A DNA stretch of 44,670 nucleotides from Peptococcaceae bacterium (GCA_019415505.1 DXZC01000004.1:1-44670), one strand, 5' to 3'. Shown: positions 16,150 through 25,811, counted from the stretch's first letter. Translations and numbers: made by a program. The notes: a model not told the origin generated them from the sequence alone.

Positions 16150-16225
16150 AGGGGTATAGCTCAATTGGTAGAGTAGTGGACTCCAAATCCATTGGTTCAG
16201 CGTTCGAGTCGTTGTGCCCCTGCCA
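16150..16225 (+). tRNA. tRNA-Trp, anticodon CCA
   Basis: 76 bases with encoded CCA. Acceptor AGGGGTA/TGCCCCT, discriminator G, anticodon loop CTCCAAA, T-loop TTCGAGT. Several stems use G-U pairs (acceptor 6-67, D stem 10-25, anticodon stem 27-43, T stem 51-63), an unusually high number, but every stem closes. Confidence 0.95.
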
Positions 16226-16230
16226 TAGAA

Positions 16231-16270
16231 AACGTCTGCTAAACACATGTTTAGTAGGCGTTCTTTCTTT
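16231..16270 (+). terminator. Terminator after tRNA-Trp
   Basis: A 14-bp stem with two G-T pairs, AACGTCTGCTAAAC (16231-16244) / GTTTAGTAGGCGTT (16249-16262), followed by CTTTCTTT. Confidence 0.85.
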
Positions 16271-16340
16271 ATGCTTTCACTGTTAAAATGCCCCAAAATA
16301 AGGGGTATTTTACTAATTAGTTAGTAAAAAATTATAATGA

Positions 16341-16373
16341 AAATAAGACCGGCTAATTAAGTCGGTCTTATTT
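16341..16373. terminator. Terminator for the minus-strand membrane protein gene
   Basis: AAATAAGACCG (16341-16351) and CGGTCTTATTT (16363-16373) form an 11-bp stem 10 bases past the stop of the minus-strand gene. A/T pairs flank it on both sides, so it may work in either direction. Confidence 0.65.
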
Positions 16374-16382
16374 AATCTAGAA

Positions 16383-16739
16383 TTAATTAGGGGATTGTTT
16401 TTCCCAGCGGTTCATAGCTTCTCCCAGCACTGAGAATATAGCGGCTAAAATGATAGTCAGTGGTCTAAAGAAGAAGTCGCCCCAGGGTAATGCACAATAG
16501 TAAGAAGCTAAGGTGGCGGGGACGATAAGGCAAAAAGCGAAAAATATGCCGCTGCCAGGTCTACGATAATACTTACTGAATAGATAGGCGCAGGTAAAGG
16601 CCATAAATCCGGGGTAGAATAGCCACACTGTTTCCATAGCTCGCCAACTTAGTATGGCCCAGGCGTTAAGAGCGGCAAAAATAGCGGTTATGGCAAAAAA
16701 ACCCAGTAGAATTTGGACGCATAGTTTTATAATCTTCAT
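16383..16739 (-). CDS. Hypothetical small membrane protein
   Basis: 118 residues with about four hydrophobic segments (roughly 5-30, 35-54, 64-82, 90-107) and short charged ends. I do not recognise a family. Codon use and a terminator directly after the stop support a real gene. The ribosome binding site is weak (AAAAGG several bases too far upstream). It stands alone, divergent from valS. No function is proposed. Confidence 0.6.
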   Translation of the reverse strand: MKIIKLCVQILLGFFAITAIFAALNAWAILSWRAMETVWLFYPGFMAFTCAYLFSKYYRRPGSGIFFAFCLIVPATLASYYCALPWGDFFFRPLTIILAAIFSVLGEAMNRWEKQSPN

Positions 16740-16928
16740 ATTTCAGCCTTTTTCCCTTTTTCTTTAAGTTTATAGCAGAGTCTGATATTTCAGAACTCCA
16801 CATCTTACCTTAAATTTTACCTTTGTAAAAAATTATTGTTAGGTGAGCTGAGAGAATAAACCAAAAGGCTAAAGGGTTAAATTGAGCAAAAAAATTATCT
16901 GTTCTCACTGTATTTTCTGAAAAAGTCC

Positions 16929-16957
16929 TTTATTGTCGCTATATAATATGTTATAAT
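16929..16957 (+). promoter_or_regulatory. Promoter of valS
   Basis: TTTATT (16929-16934), 17-base spacer, TATAAT (16952-16957) with TGT in front. The ~85-base leader has a small GTGGC/GCCAC hairpin near 17002-17020, but I see no T-box core, although valS is a common T-box target in Firmicutes. Confidence 0.6.
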
Positions 16958-17044
16958 ACAAACATTAAACTGCCTTTTCAGGGTCTGAAAATAATTATGG
17001 TGGCGTATTTTTTGCCACTGTCTGATTATAAAGGAGGATATGCA

Positions 17045-19693
17045 ATGACGGGAGAACTTAAATCCGTCTATGAACCCAAAGAAGTAGAGGATAAATGGTA
17101 TAAAATCTGGGAAGAAAAAAAATATTTTCACGCTGACGTCAATGATGAGCGGGAGACGTTTTGTATTGTTATTCCACCGCCAAATGTTACGGGGCAACTG
17201 CATATGGGACATGCTTTGGATGAAACTATGCAAGATATCCTTACCCGTTATAAGCGTATGTGCGGCTATAATACTTTGTGGGTGCCTGGTACGGACCATG
17301 CCGGCATTGCGACCCAAGCTAAGGTTGAGGAGCAGATCCGCAAGGAGGGCTTAAATAAAGAAGAATTGGGGCGTGAGGCCTTTGTAGCCAAAACTTTTGA
17401 GTGGAAGGATAAGTACCACGCCAGAATTGTGCAACAACTCAAGGGCTTAGGCGTTTCCTGCGATTGGGAGCGTGAACGCTTTACCTTAGACGAGGGACTT
17501 TCTCGGGCAGTGCGCGAGGCCTTTGTTACTTATTATGAAAAGGAACTTATTTATCGGGATAAATACATAGTTAATTGGTGCCCCCACTGTCATACCACTA
17601 TTTCTGATATTGAAGTGGAGCATGAGGAGGAAGAAGGGCGTCTTTGGGAAATTAAGTATCAAATTAAAGGTGAAGAAGGCGTTTATCTCACCGTGGCCAC
17701 AACTCGGCCCGAAACTATGCTGGGCGATTCGGCTCTGGCTGTGTCCCCCCAAGATGAACGGTATCAGTCTTATGTGGGCAAAACTGCGATTATTCCTATT
17801 ATTGACCGGGAAATACCCGTCATAGCTGACGACTATGTTGATAAGTCCTTTGGTACTGGGGTGGTAAAAATTACTCCATTCCATGACCCTAATGATTTTG
17901 AGGTCGGCTTGAGGCATAATTTGCCCCAAATTGAAGTTATTGACCTGGACGCTAAAATGACTACCGCGGCTGGCAAATATGTTGGTATGGACCGCTATGA
18001 CTGCCGCAAGGCGCTATTGGCTGATTTGAAAGAATTGGACTTGGGAGGCCAGGAAAAGGAACATGTACACGCTGTTGGTAAATGTTACCGCTGTAACACC
18101 ACAGTAGAACCTTTGGTTTCCCGCCAATGGTTTTTGAAAATGGCGCCATTGGCCGAACCTGCTATCGCGGCGGTAAAGAACGGCGATACCAAATTTGTAC
18201 CCAGCCGGTTTGATAAAGTTTATCTTGGCTGGATGGAAAATATTCGGGACTGGTGTATATCCCGCCAGCTCTGGTGGGGACACCGTATTCCGGTGTGGTA
18301 CTGTCAGGACTGCGGTGCGGAAATATGCCGGCGTGAAGATCCTACTGAGTGCCCGGAATGCCACAGTAAGAATTTGCATCAGGATGAGGACGTATTGGAT
18401 ACCTGGTTCTCCTCAGCCCTGTGGCCTTTCTCTACTTTGGGTTGGCCTGAAAATACCCAGGACTTACAAAAGTATTTTCCCACTTCTGTTTTGGTTACAG
18501 GTTGGGATATCATCTTTTTCTGGGTGGCGAGAATGATTTTTAGTTCCCTGGCTTTAACTGAGGAGGCTCCCTTTAAAGAAGTTCTTATTCATGGTTTGGT
18601 TTTGGATAAGGACGGCAGGAAAATGAGTAAATCCCTGGGTAACGGCGTAGATCCCTTGGAGATTGTAGCAAAATATGGCGCTGATAGTTTGCGTTTCATG
18701 CTGGTTACTGGTAATACCCCTGGCAATAATATGCGTTTTAGAGAAGAAAGACTGGAGAGCAGCCGCAATTTTGCCAACAAAATATGGAATGCCAGCCGCT
18801 TTGTACTGATGAATTTAGAAGGCTATGAAGAGGGTACTTGGCGTAAAGAGGATCTGGCGATTCACGATAGCTGGATTTTGGCTAAGCTTAACAAAGTAAT
18901 AGCGGCAACCAGGGCAAATTTAGATAAATATGAAATGGGTGAAGCATCACGGGGAATTTATGAGTTCATCTGGGACGACTTTTGCGATTGGTATGTGGAG
19001 TTATCGAAAAATGCCCTTTATAAGGGCTCGGCAGAGGAACGTAGCCAAACCCAGCGGATTCTGGTTTACGTTTTAAGCCGCAGCTTAGAACTGCTTCATC
19101 CCTTTATGCCCTTTATTACAGAGGAAATATGGCAAAAATTACCTCATAAAGGCGAAACAATTTTATTGGCGGACTATCCGCAAACCTGTAGTGATTTTGA
19201 AAATCCCGTTGCTGCTGCTGATATGGATCTGCTTATTGCCATGATTAAGACGGTGCGTAATTTGCGGGCGGAAAAGAAAATACCTTTAGGTCAAAAAGCC
19301 AATTTGATAGTTGCCGCTGCACCAGCTCAAAAAAAGGTTATTGAATCCTGCCAAATTTATCTGGCCAAAATGGCTTCAGTTAACACGGTAGAATTTATTG
19401 ACCTACAGGCTGAAGCTCCCAAGGGTGCGGCAGCGGGGATTTTAGGGGACGTCCGCATCTATATGCCTCTGGCCGGGCTTATAGATATGGAAAAGGAGAA
19501 AAACCGCCTCAATAAGGATATGGCTAAGGTGGAGAAAGAAATTAAACGTCTCACGGGTAAATTGAATAATGAAGGTTTTTTGGCCAAGGCTCCGGCTGAA
19601 GTCATAGAAGGCGAGAAGGCTAAATTAGCTGATTACACTAAAAAGCTGGCAGGTTTATCAGAAACCTTAGCAACTTTGGCAGAGGTGGAATAA
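17045..19693 (+). CDS. valS: Valyl-tRNA synthetase
   Basis: 882 residues, full length. The HIGH-class motif is HMGH (53-56) in PPPNVTGQLHMGHALDE, and KMSKS is at 526-530. The editing domain, anticodon-binding domain and a C-terminal coiled coil (MEKEKNRLNKDMAKVEKEI) are all present. The enzyme charges tRNA-Val in the cytoplasm. I chose the ATG at 17045 after AAAGGAGG rather than an in-frame ATG at 16997 without a site. It leads a run of co-directional genes; folC begins 3 bases after its stop. Confidence 0.97.
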   Translation: MTGELKSVYEPKEVEDKWYKIWEEKKYFHADVNDERETFCIVIPPPNVTGQLHMGHALDETMQDILTRYKRMCGYNTLWVPGTDHAGIATQAKVEEQIRKEGLNKEELGREAFVAKTFEWKDKYHARIVQQLKGLGVSCDWERERFTLDEGLSRAVREAFVTYYEKELIYRDKYIVNWCPHCHTTISDIEVEHEEEEGRLWEIKYQIKGEEGVYLTVATTRPETMLGDSALAVSPQDERYQSYVGKTAIIPIIDREIPVIADDYVDKSFGTGVVKITPFHDPNDFEVGLRHNLPQIEVIDLDAKMTTAAGKYVGMDRYDCRKALLADLKELDLGGQEKEHVHAVGKCYRCNTTVEPLVSRQWFLKMAPLAEPAIAAVKNGDTKFVPSRFDKVYLGWMENIRDWCISRQLWWGHRIPVWYCQDCGAEICRREDPTECPECHSKNLHQDEDVLDTWFSSALWPFSTLGWPENTQDLQKYFPTSVLVTGWDIIFFWVARMIFSSLALTEEAPFKEVLIHGLVLDKDGRKMSKSLGNGVDPLEIVAKYGADSLRFMLVTGNTPGNNMRFREERLESSRNFANKIWNASRFVLMNLEGYEEGTWRKEDLAIHDSWILAKLNKVIAATRANLDKYEMGEASRGIYEFIWDDFCDWYVELSKNALYKGSAEERSQTQRILVYVLSRSLELLHPFMPFITEEIWQKLPHKGETILLADYPQTCSDFENPVAAADMDLLIAMIKTVRNLRAEKKIPLGQKANLIVAAAPAQKKVIESCQIYLAKMASVNTVEFIDLQAEAPKGAAAGILGDVRIYMPLAGLIDMEKEKNRLNKDMAKVEKEIKRLTGKLNNEGFLAKAPAEVIEGEKAKLADYTKKLAGLSETLATLAEVE

Positions 19694-19696
19694 ACA

Positions 19697-21001
19697 ATGA
19701 TGAACTATAATGAGTCCTTGGCATATATGCGGGATTTAACCAAATTCGGCTTTAACTTTGGCTTAGAGAGAGTTCTGGAGCTTTTACGGCGCCTGGGCGA
19801 TCCCCATAAGACTATGAAATATATTCATATTGGCGGCACCAACGGCAAGGGCAGTGTAACCGCTATGTTAAATTCCATGCTCACAGTGGTAGGTGAAAAC
19901 CCCGGTATGTTTACTTCGCCTCATCTACATTCCTATAGGGAAAGGTTTCGCATTGGCGGTGAAATGATTAGCCATAATGAAGTGGCTTTATTATTAAATG
20001 AAATTAGGCCCCACATAGAAGCCATGATAGAGGCTGGTTTTGAGCAACCCACGGAGTTTGAAGTTAATACGGTGATGGCCTTTTACTACTTTGCCCGCAA
20101 AGGGGTAAAAACCGCCGTGCTTGAAGTTGGTATGGGTGGTGAAATAGACGCTACCAATGTAATTGAAAATGTGCCGGTGGTGGTTATGACCAATATAGCC
20201 TTGGAGCATACGGAGTATTTAGGTAACACTAAAGCGGAAATATGCGCCACTAAAGCGGGAATTATTAAAAAAGACGCCCACCTGGTCACCGGTATAGTTG
20301 AGGCTGACTTAATCGAGCTTTTATGCGACCGGGTTAAGTCTGTTGGCGCTAAAGACCTTGCGGTGATAAAACGGGATTTTAACACTGAGTTTGTTAGTGA
20401 GAGCCCTGAGGGACAATATTTCCATTATCGGGACGCCAATGTTAGTCTCAATAATTTGTTTTTGCCCCTGCAAGGCCGACATCAGTTAACCAATGCCGCC
20501 TTGGCGGTTCGGGCTGCTTTGGCCTGGGGTTTGACTGAAGAAGATATACGCCAGGGTTTAAAGGAGACAATATGGCCTTGCCGTTTGGAAAGAGTTTTGG
20601 CGGAACCCCTGACGATAATTGACGGCGCTCACAACGACCACGGTATGGCAGTGCTGACCGAATACCTGCGCAACCATTACAATGATAAAAAAATTACCGT
20701 ATTAATCGGTATGCTGGCTGATAAGGAACGGGAAAAGGCGGTAGCGTTGCTTGGTCCTCTGGTTGAACGTGTTGTGGTTACTAAGCCTAATAACGCCAGG
20801 GCAGGGGATTTTGAGATGATTGCCAAATTCTTTGAGCCCTATACCTCGGAGATATATTTACAAGAAAAGATACCCGATGGCTGTGAATTAGCCTTAAAAC
20901 TAGCTAGGGAAGACGGTAAAGAAGGTATTTTACTGATAACAGGTTCCCTATATATGGTAGCCGACGCTAGAGGTTATCTATTAGGCATTGAAAGCGAATA
21001 A
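19697..21001 (+). CDS. folC: Bifunctional folylpolyglutamate/dihydrofolate synthase
   Basis: 434 residues. The P-loop GGTNGKGSVTAML (46-58) and the conserved TSPHLHSYRERFRIGG, EVGMGGEIDATN and DGAHNDHG motifs identify the Mur-ligase-like FolC family, which adds glutamate to folates. The valS-folC order is common in Firmicutes. The start is one of two adjacent ATG codons (19697 or 19700). It is followed by maf after 15 bases. Confidence 0.95.
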   Translation: MMNYNESLAYMRDLTKFGFNFGLERVLELLRRLGDPHKTMKYIHIGGTNGKGSVTAMLNSMLTVVGENPGMFTSPHLHSYRERFRIGGEMISHNEVALLLNEIRPHIEAMIEAGFEQPTEFEVNTVMAFYYFARKGVKTAVLEVGMGGEIDATNVIENVPVVVMTNIALEHTEYLGNTKAEICATKAGIIKKDAHLVTGIVEADLIELLCDRVKSVGAKDLAVIKRDFNTEFVSESPEGQYFHYRDANVSLNNLFLPLQGRHQLTNAALAVRAALAWGLTEEDIRQGLKETIWPCRLERVLAEPLTIIDGAHNDHGMAVLTEYLRNHYNDKKITVLIGMLADKEREKAVALLGPLVERVVVTKPNNARAGDFEMIAKFFEPYTSEIYLQEKIPDGCELALKLAREDGKEGILLITGSLYMVADARGYLLGIESE

Positions 21002-21016
21002 AGGATTTGAGATAAA

Positions 21017-21595
21017 ATGGAAAGATTGACTTTGGCTTCGGGTTCGCCCCGGCGCCAAGAAATTTTAACTAATTTAGGGCTGAATTTTACTGTCCTGCCC
21101 GCTAATATAGATGAAAGTCCTCAACTATCTGAAGAGCCTCAATCTTATGCTTTGCGTATGGCGGTGCAGAAGGCTATGGCTGCGGCAAACAAAGTTGAAA
21201 GCGGTCTGATTATAGGGGCTGATACTATTGTTGTAGTTGACGGGCAGATCATGGGCAAACCTCGTGACGTTGCCGAGGCTGCTCAGCAATTAAGAGTTTT
21301 AAGCGGCCGGGAACATATAGTATTTAGCGGCTTGGGTATAGTGGACAAGACTACAGGACGGACTGTTAGTACCTTGGAGCAAACCATAGTTTACTTTAGA
21401 GAGATGAGCGACGCCGAAATACAGTCTTATATTAGAACAGGTGAACCTTTAGATAAAGCAGGTTCCTATGGTATACAAGGCAAAGGCGCCGTTTTTATCC
21501 GTCGCATTGAGGGAGACTATTTTAATGTGGTGGGTTTGCCTATAGCTAAGCTTTATTCTCTCTTAGCGGAGTTGGGTTATGAATTATTCTCCTAA
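21017..21595 (+). CDS. maf: Maf family nucleotide pyrophosphatase
   Basis: 192 residues. LASGSPRRQEIL at the N-terminus, GADTIVVVDGQIMGKP and DKAGSYGIQGKGAVFI are Maf signatures. Members hydrolyse dTTP, UTP and modified nucleotides, preventing their incorporation; historically linked to septum formation. AAAGGA precedes the ATG. In Firmicutes maf often precedes radC-mreB-mreC-mreD; here mreC follows directly after 68 bases. Confidence 0.95.
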   Translation: MERLTLASGSPRRQEILTNLGLNFTVLPANIDESPQLSEEPQSYALRMAVQKAMAAANKVESGLIIGADTIVVVDGQIMGKPRDVAEAAQQLRVLSGREHIVFSGLGIVDKTTGRTVSTLEQTIVYFREMSDAEIQSYIRTGEPLDKAGSYGIQGKGAVFIRRIEGDYFNVVGLPIAKLYSLLAELGYELFS

Positions 21596-21663
21596 ATAGA
21601 TTTATAATTAATTTTTCACGTTTTAAACACTTAGCGTTGATATAAAAGAGGTATATTTATAAA

Positions 21664-22698
21664 ATGAAAATTCAGCGGAAATGGAAATTCATAGTGATTG
21701 TGGCCGCGGCGATCGTACTCTTGATTATCGCCAGAAGCTGCGGCGCCTCAGGGGGAGCTACTGCCCCGGAATCCGCAGCAAAATCGGCTTTTGCGCCTTT
21801 TACGGCAGTCGGTAATTTCTTCAGTAATCTATTTGATTTTGACACTAAGAAAAATCTGGAGAAAGAATTGGAGGCTGCTAATGAGGAACTATCTAAGTAT
21901 AAGACCGAAGCCTCTCTCGCTGCGGAAATTGCAGCGGAAAACCAACGATTAAGTGAGTTACTGGACATAAAAAAAACATATTCTACTGATTGGGATATGT
22001 GTGTGGCCTCGGTTACAGGTCGGGAAATAGATAACTGGTATGAATCTATTACTGTCAATAAAGGCTCGGCCGATGGAGTAAAAGAAAACATGGCTGTGGT
22101 CAATAAGGACGGCTTGGTAGGTCGTACCCGTAATGTTACTACCCACACTTCCGAGGTACTCCTAATTTTAGATGCCCAGGGTTCTTTGGGCGGAATGACC
22201 AAGGAGAGCCGTATACCAGGGGTTTTAACTGGTATCGGCGGTGGTAAGGGTCTGTTGAGTATGACCAATTTGCCCTTTAACGCCGAAATACAACTAAATG
22301 ATGAAGTTGTTACCTCTGGCGAAGGGGGCGTTTTCCCGGCTGGTCTGCTAGTTGGCACCGTGGTGAAGGTAGGTAATTCTGTAGACGGCCTCAGTAAAGA
22401 AGCTGTTATAGAACCTTTTTGCAATTTCGATTCCCTGGATGAGGTTTTAATTCTCATACCCAATCCAGAAAAAGAAAAGGACGATGCTGACTCCTCCAGT
22501 ACAAATAGTTCGGCTGGTGACGATGGCGATTCCGAATCTGATAGCGACTCCGATATAAACTCTGAAGATGGCAATAGTAATGCGGAGGGTAATATAGATA
22601 ATACGGATTCCGGAACTGATGCTACAGGCAACGATGAAACCTCAAGTAATGATAGCCCCCCTGACCAGGGCAGCAGCGAGGAGGATAACCCAGAATGA
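21664..22698 (+). CDS. mreC: Rod shape-determining protein MreC with acidic C-terminal tail
   Basis: 344 residues. N-terminal TM anchor (about 8-23), a coiled coil (about 62-100), then the two beta-barrel MreC domain (about 110-265, with NKGSADGVKENMAV and VVTSGEGGVFPAGLLVG). Residues 268-344 are a low-complexity tail made mostly of D, E, S, N and G, predicted to be outside the membrane. MreC scaffolds the elongation machinery with MreD, PBP2 and RodA. The stop overlaps the mreD start (ATGA). No mreB lies upstream. Confidence 0.93.
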   Translation: MKIQRKWKFIVIVAAAIVLLIIARSCGASGGATAPESAAKSAFAPFTAVGNFFSNLFDFDTKKNLEKELEAANEELSKYKTEASLAAEIAAENQRLSELLDIKKTYSTDWDMCVASVTGREIDNWYESITVNKGSADGVKENMAVVNKDGLVGRTRNVTTHTSEVLLILDAQGSLGGMTKESRIPGVLTGIGGGKGLLSMTNLPFNAEIQLNDEVVTSGEGGVFPAGLLVGTVVKVGNSVDGLSKEAVIEPFCNFDSLDEVLILIPNPEKEKDDADSSSTNSSAGDDGDSESDSDSDINSEDGNSNAEGNIDNTDSGTDATGNDETSSNDSPPDQGSSEEDNPE

Positions 22699-23660
22699 TG
22701 CTTTATATCATTCCCTACCTATTTTATAGCCTTCTCTCCTTGTGCGGCATTTTTTTACAAGCCGAGTTCTTCTCCTTTATTACTATTTTTGGTGTAAAGC
22801 CGGACTTGCTTTTAATTATCACTGTTATGGCCGGCTTGCACAGCGGTAACAAAAATGGTGCTGTGGCTGGTGCTGTTGTAGGTTTATGGGCCGATTTATT
22901 GGCTGGGGGATTTTTTGGCGTACACATATTGGTCTACGCTTTAATAGGCTATATTTTTGGCAGCATTAAACATAAAGCGATGTTTAAATCTTATCCCGGC
23001 TATTTCTTTATAGTGCTTTTAGCCAGCCTTGCTTCTGGTGCGCTTTTTATTATAGCTTATGTATTAGTGGGCGCCAATTATTCGTTTTGGCAAAGCTTCA
23101 CAGCTATAGTCGTACCCTATACTTTTTATGATTGCCTGTTAATAGTGCTAGCTTTCCCCTGTATTTTCTTATACCGTCGCTTTAGGGGACTTAAAATAGG
23201 TTATGTTGATATGTTCGGCGGCGGGGTAATTTTAATCACCAACAATGAAAAGGTAGATATGGATTATGTGCGGAAGCGCAAAGCCCAGAAGGAAGCCGCT
23301 AAGGAAAAACAGCGGCGTAAGGAATCCAAGCAACGTAGGGTCAAAGGAGAGCGACGCTCTGAAATTGAATCGGCAAAGAAGGGGCGGGACAAGCAACGTG
23401 GCCGCAAGCGTAATATAGATTATGACCATGAGGATTTTGCGGAATACGAGGAAATTAAAGATGCAGGAGCCTCCCCCTTCCATAATGAAGGATATTATGG
23501 ACCTGACATATACTCGGAAAAAAGTTACCGCAATACAGAGCCAAAAAATAATAGAGACAATAACGCAGAAATAAAAACAAATCGGAAAAAGGAAAAACAT
23601 AAAGCTAAAAATAAAAATTCCAGAAATCCGAAAAAAAGAAGCCGGGGAAGAGATAGATGA
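22695..23660 (+). CDS. mreD: Rod shape-determining protein MreD with long basic C-terminal extension
   Basis: 321 residues, about twice the usual ~165-175. Residues 1-160 are a normal multi-spanning MreD membrane domain (PDLLLIITVMAGLHSG, GAVAGAVVGLWADLLAGG). From ~185 on there is a hydrophilic tail rich in lysine and arginine, with two very basic blocks (about 192-240 and 285-321) separated by an acidic, tyrosine-bearing middle (241-275). By the positive-inside rule the tail is cytoplasmic. It overlaps both mreC and the PBP2 gene by four bases. Confidence 0.92.
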   Translation: MMLYIIPYLFYSLLSLCGIFLQAEFFSFITIFGVKPDLLLIITVMAGLHSGNKNGAVAGAVVGLWADLLAGGFFGVHILVYALIGYIFGSIKHKAMFKSYPGYFFIVLLASLASGALFIIAYVLVGANYSFWQSFTAIVVPYTFYDCLLIVLAFPCIFLYRRFRGLKIGYVDMFGGGVILITNNEKVDMDYVRKRKAQKEAAKEKQRRKESKQRRVKGERRSEIESAKKGRDKQRGRKRNIDYDHEDFAEYEEIKDAGASPFHNEGYYGPDIYSEKSYRNTEPKNNRDNNAEIKTNRKKEKHKAKNKNSRNPKKRSRGRDR

Positions 23661-25798
23661 CTAAGAAAGAACATCCCTTACAAGTTGTAAATAAAAGACT
23701 GCTGTTGGTATATGTTTTAATAATTACGGTGTTTTTGCTGTTGTTAAGCCGCCTATTCTATTTACAGGTAGTAAAGGGCGCTGAATATACTGAAACTGCC
23801 AACAATAATATTGACCGCGTAGTTAATATGGAAGCCCGCCGCGGCGTTATTTATGATGCCAATAATAATGTACTAGCCAGTTCTGAGCCGGTTATGAGCG
23901 TTAATGTATATCTTAATGAGGTGGAGGATAGGGAAAAGCTGGCTGAGAACTTAGCTGAGCTTTTTAACCGTGAAGATATCTATACCGCGGAGGAAGAGGC
24001 CAGGACCATTATAAATGAAAGTAGCGTTGCTGAAGCTGTGGAAAACAATGCTAGATTGTTAAATGACCAAGCGGCGGAGGACGAAGAGCAAGAGTCCACT
24101 GAAGATGCAGATTCAAAAACTAAGTCAGATAAGGACTCAGAGAAGGATTCCGATAAAGATAAGGATTCTGAGGACGATGAGAACAGCGAGGGTACTATAG
24201 GGGAGAACCAACTTACCACGGCGGATGAGGTTTTAGAGCTGATGACAGCTAGCGGTCGCAATTACGAGCCTGTTAGCGTTCGCAGTTACACTTATGACGT
24301 CGGCGTAAAGGTAGCTCAGATTATTGCTGAAAATAAAGCAATATACAAGGGCGTATCCGTGGAAGAAGAGGCTATGCGTACATACCCCAATGGTTACATT
24401 CTAGGGCACGTTTTAGGTACTGTAGGTTTAATCAATGACTCCCAACTGGAGGAGGAAGGAGATACTTACGGTTATAAGCTCAACGATGTTGTGGGTAAGA
24501 GCGGTCTGGAGAAATACTATGAGCATTATACTGTTGATGGTAAGGAGATGGGCCTCCGGGGTAAGGATGGTAAACGCTACCTGGAAGTAGACGCCAGAGG
24601 AAATATTACGAATGTAATTTCAGAAGAGCAGCCGGTTAGCGGCAATTCTCTAAAGTTAACGATAGATTTAAATACCCAGAAATACATGGAACAAGCTTTA
24701 AAGGAGGCTATTGCTTCGGCAAGTAATCCGAAATGCAAGGCCGGCAGTGCGGTAATGTTGGATGTGAAAACCGGCGGCGTTATTGCTATGGCCAGCACCC
24801 CCTCGATAGACCCCAATGATTTTGTTCGAGGTTTAACAGAGGATGAAGTAGCTTATTATTTTAGCGATACTCTTAAACCCCAAATGAACAGGGCTGTATC
24901 ATCTGGTTACGCTTCAGGTTCTACCTTTAAGCTTGTTTGCGCCACTGCCCTTTTACGGGCGGGAATACCCGTTACTGATTCGGTGGTGTGCAATGGTACT
25001 AATGTTGTTCCTCCCATGGCTGGTTGCTGGGATACACACCATACGGTCAATTTTTATAGTGCCACAGCCGGGAGCTGTAATATCTATTTCCAAACCATGG
25101 CTGCCCGCATAGGCGAGGAGGCCCTGTTGGAAACAGGCCGGGAATACGGCTTTGGCCAAGCCACAGGTATTGACCTGCCGGCGGAAAGAGCCGGTCTATT
25201 GCCGACGCCTGAGTGGAAAGCGGAAAATTATTCCGGTACGGAAAAGGAATGGCAGATATACGATACCTATTATACTACCATCGGCCAGGGCGCCACGGTG
25301 GATACTGTTATACAGTTGGCCTGCTACACAGCAACGATTGCCAACGGCGGCGTGCGCATGAAGCCGTATCTGGTTGATGAAATTATTGACGATGAAGGCA
25401 CGGTACTTACAGCGGCAGAACCCACTGTAGTAGAAGATATGGAATTAAATGATGAGATTGTTAGCGACCTCATACAAGCTATGAAGGATGTTGCCAGTGG
25501 TGAAGCCGGCGGTACGGCAGCACAACTTTTCCACGGTTTGCCCTCAGAGTTGCATCCTGCCGCTAAGACTGGTACGGCTCAGACGGGCTTGAAGGACGAT
25601 AATAATGACTCCGACTTCCACGGTGTTTTTATTGCCTTTGCTCCCGCAGATGACCCGGAAGTGGCTTTTGCTGGGCTGGTGGAATACGGTACCAGCGGCG
25701 GCAGTTCTGCCGGTAAGGTTTGTGAAGCCGCAATGGAAGCTTATTTTGGCTACAAAGTAGATTACGATATAATTCTGTCGGACAGGCTCGAAGAATAA
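23657..25798 (+). CDS. mrdA: Penicillin-binding protein 2 (elongation transpeptidase)
   Basis: 713 residues. TM anchor about 14-36, the dimerisation domain starts with ARRGVIYDANNNVLASS, and the transpeptidase domain begins near 340. Active-site motifs: S422-TFK (in GSTFK), S473-C-N and K637-T-G. An acidic insert (about 139-180, mainly E, D, S, K) interrupts the N-terminal pedestal region. It crosslinks peptidoglycan in the elongation machinery with RodA. The start overlaps the mreD stop. A new promoter for the min genes follows its stop. Confidence 0.95.
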   Translation: MTKKEHPLQVVNKRLLLVYVLIITVFLLLLSRLFYLQVVKGAEYTETANNNIDRVVNMEARRGVIYDANNNVLASSEPVMSVNVYLNEVEDREKLAENLAELFNREDIYTAEEEARTIINESSVAEAVENNARLLNDQAAEDEEQESTEDADSKTKSDKDSEKDSDKDKDSEDDENSEGTIGENQLTTADEVLELMTASGRNYEPVSVRSYTYDVGVKVAQIIAENKAIYKGVSVEEEAMRTYPNGYILGHVLGTVGLINDSQLEEEGDTYGYKLNDVVGKSGLEKYYEHYTVDGKEMGLRGKDGKRYLEVDARGNITNVISEEQPVSGNSLKLTIDLNTQKYMEQALKEAIASASNPKCKAGSAVMLDVKTGGVIAMASTPSIDPNDFVRGLTEDEVAYYFSDTLKPQMNRAVSSGYASGSTFKLVCATALLRAGIPVTDSVVCNGTNVVPPMAGCWDTHHTVNFYSATAGSCNIYFQTMAARIGEEALLETGREYGFGQATGIDLPAERAGLLPTPEWKAENYSGTEKEWQIYDTYYTTIGQGATVDTVIQLACYTATIANGGVRMKPYLVDEIIDDEGTVLTAAEPTVVEDMELNDEIVSDLIQAMKDVASGEAGGTAAQLFHGLPSELHPAAKTGTAQTGLKDDNNDSDFHGVFIAFAPADDPEVAFAGLVEYGTSGGSSAGKVCEAAMEAYFGYKVDYDIILSDRLEE

Positions 25799-25811
25799 AA
25801 GAAAAAAAACC

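Noticed and set aside
16740..17044. Possible T-box leader before valS
   Set aside because: valS is a common T-box target, but I find no T-box core, no terminator/antiterminator pair and only a tiny hairpin; a normal promoter with a short leader explains the region.
21672..22631. Long minus-strand open frame opposite mreC
   Set aside because: It mirrors mreC, is serine/proline-rich as expected from antisense reading of acidic codons, and has no ribosome binding site or known motif.
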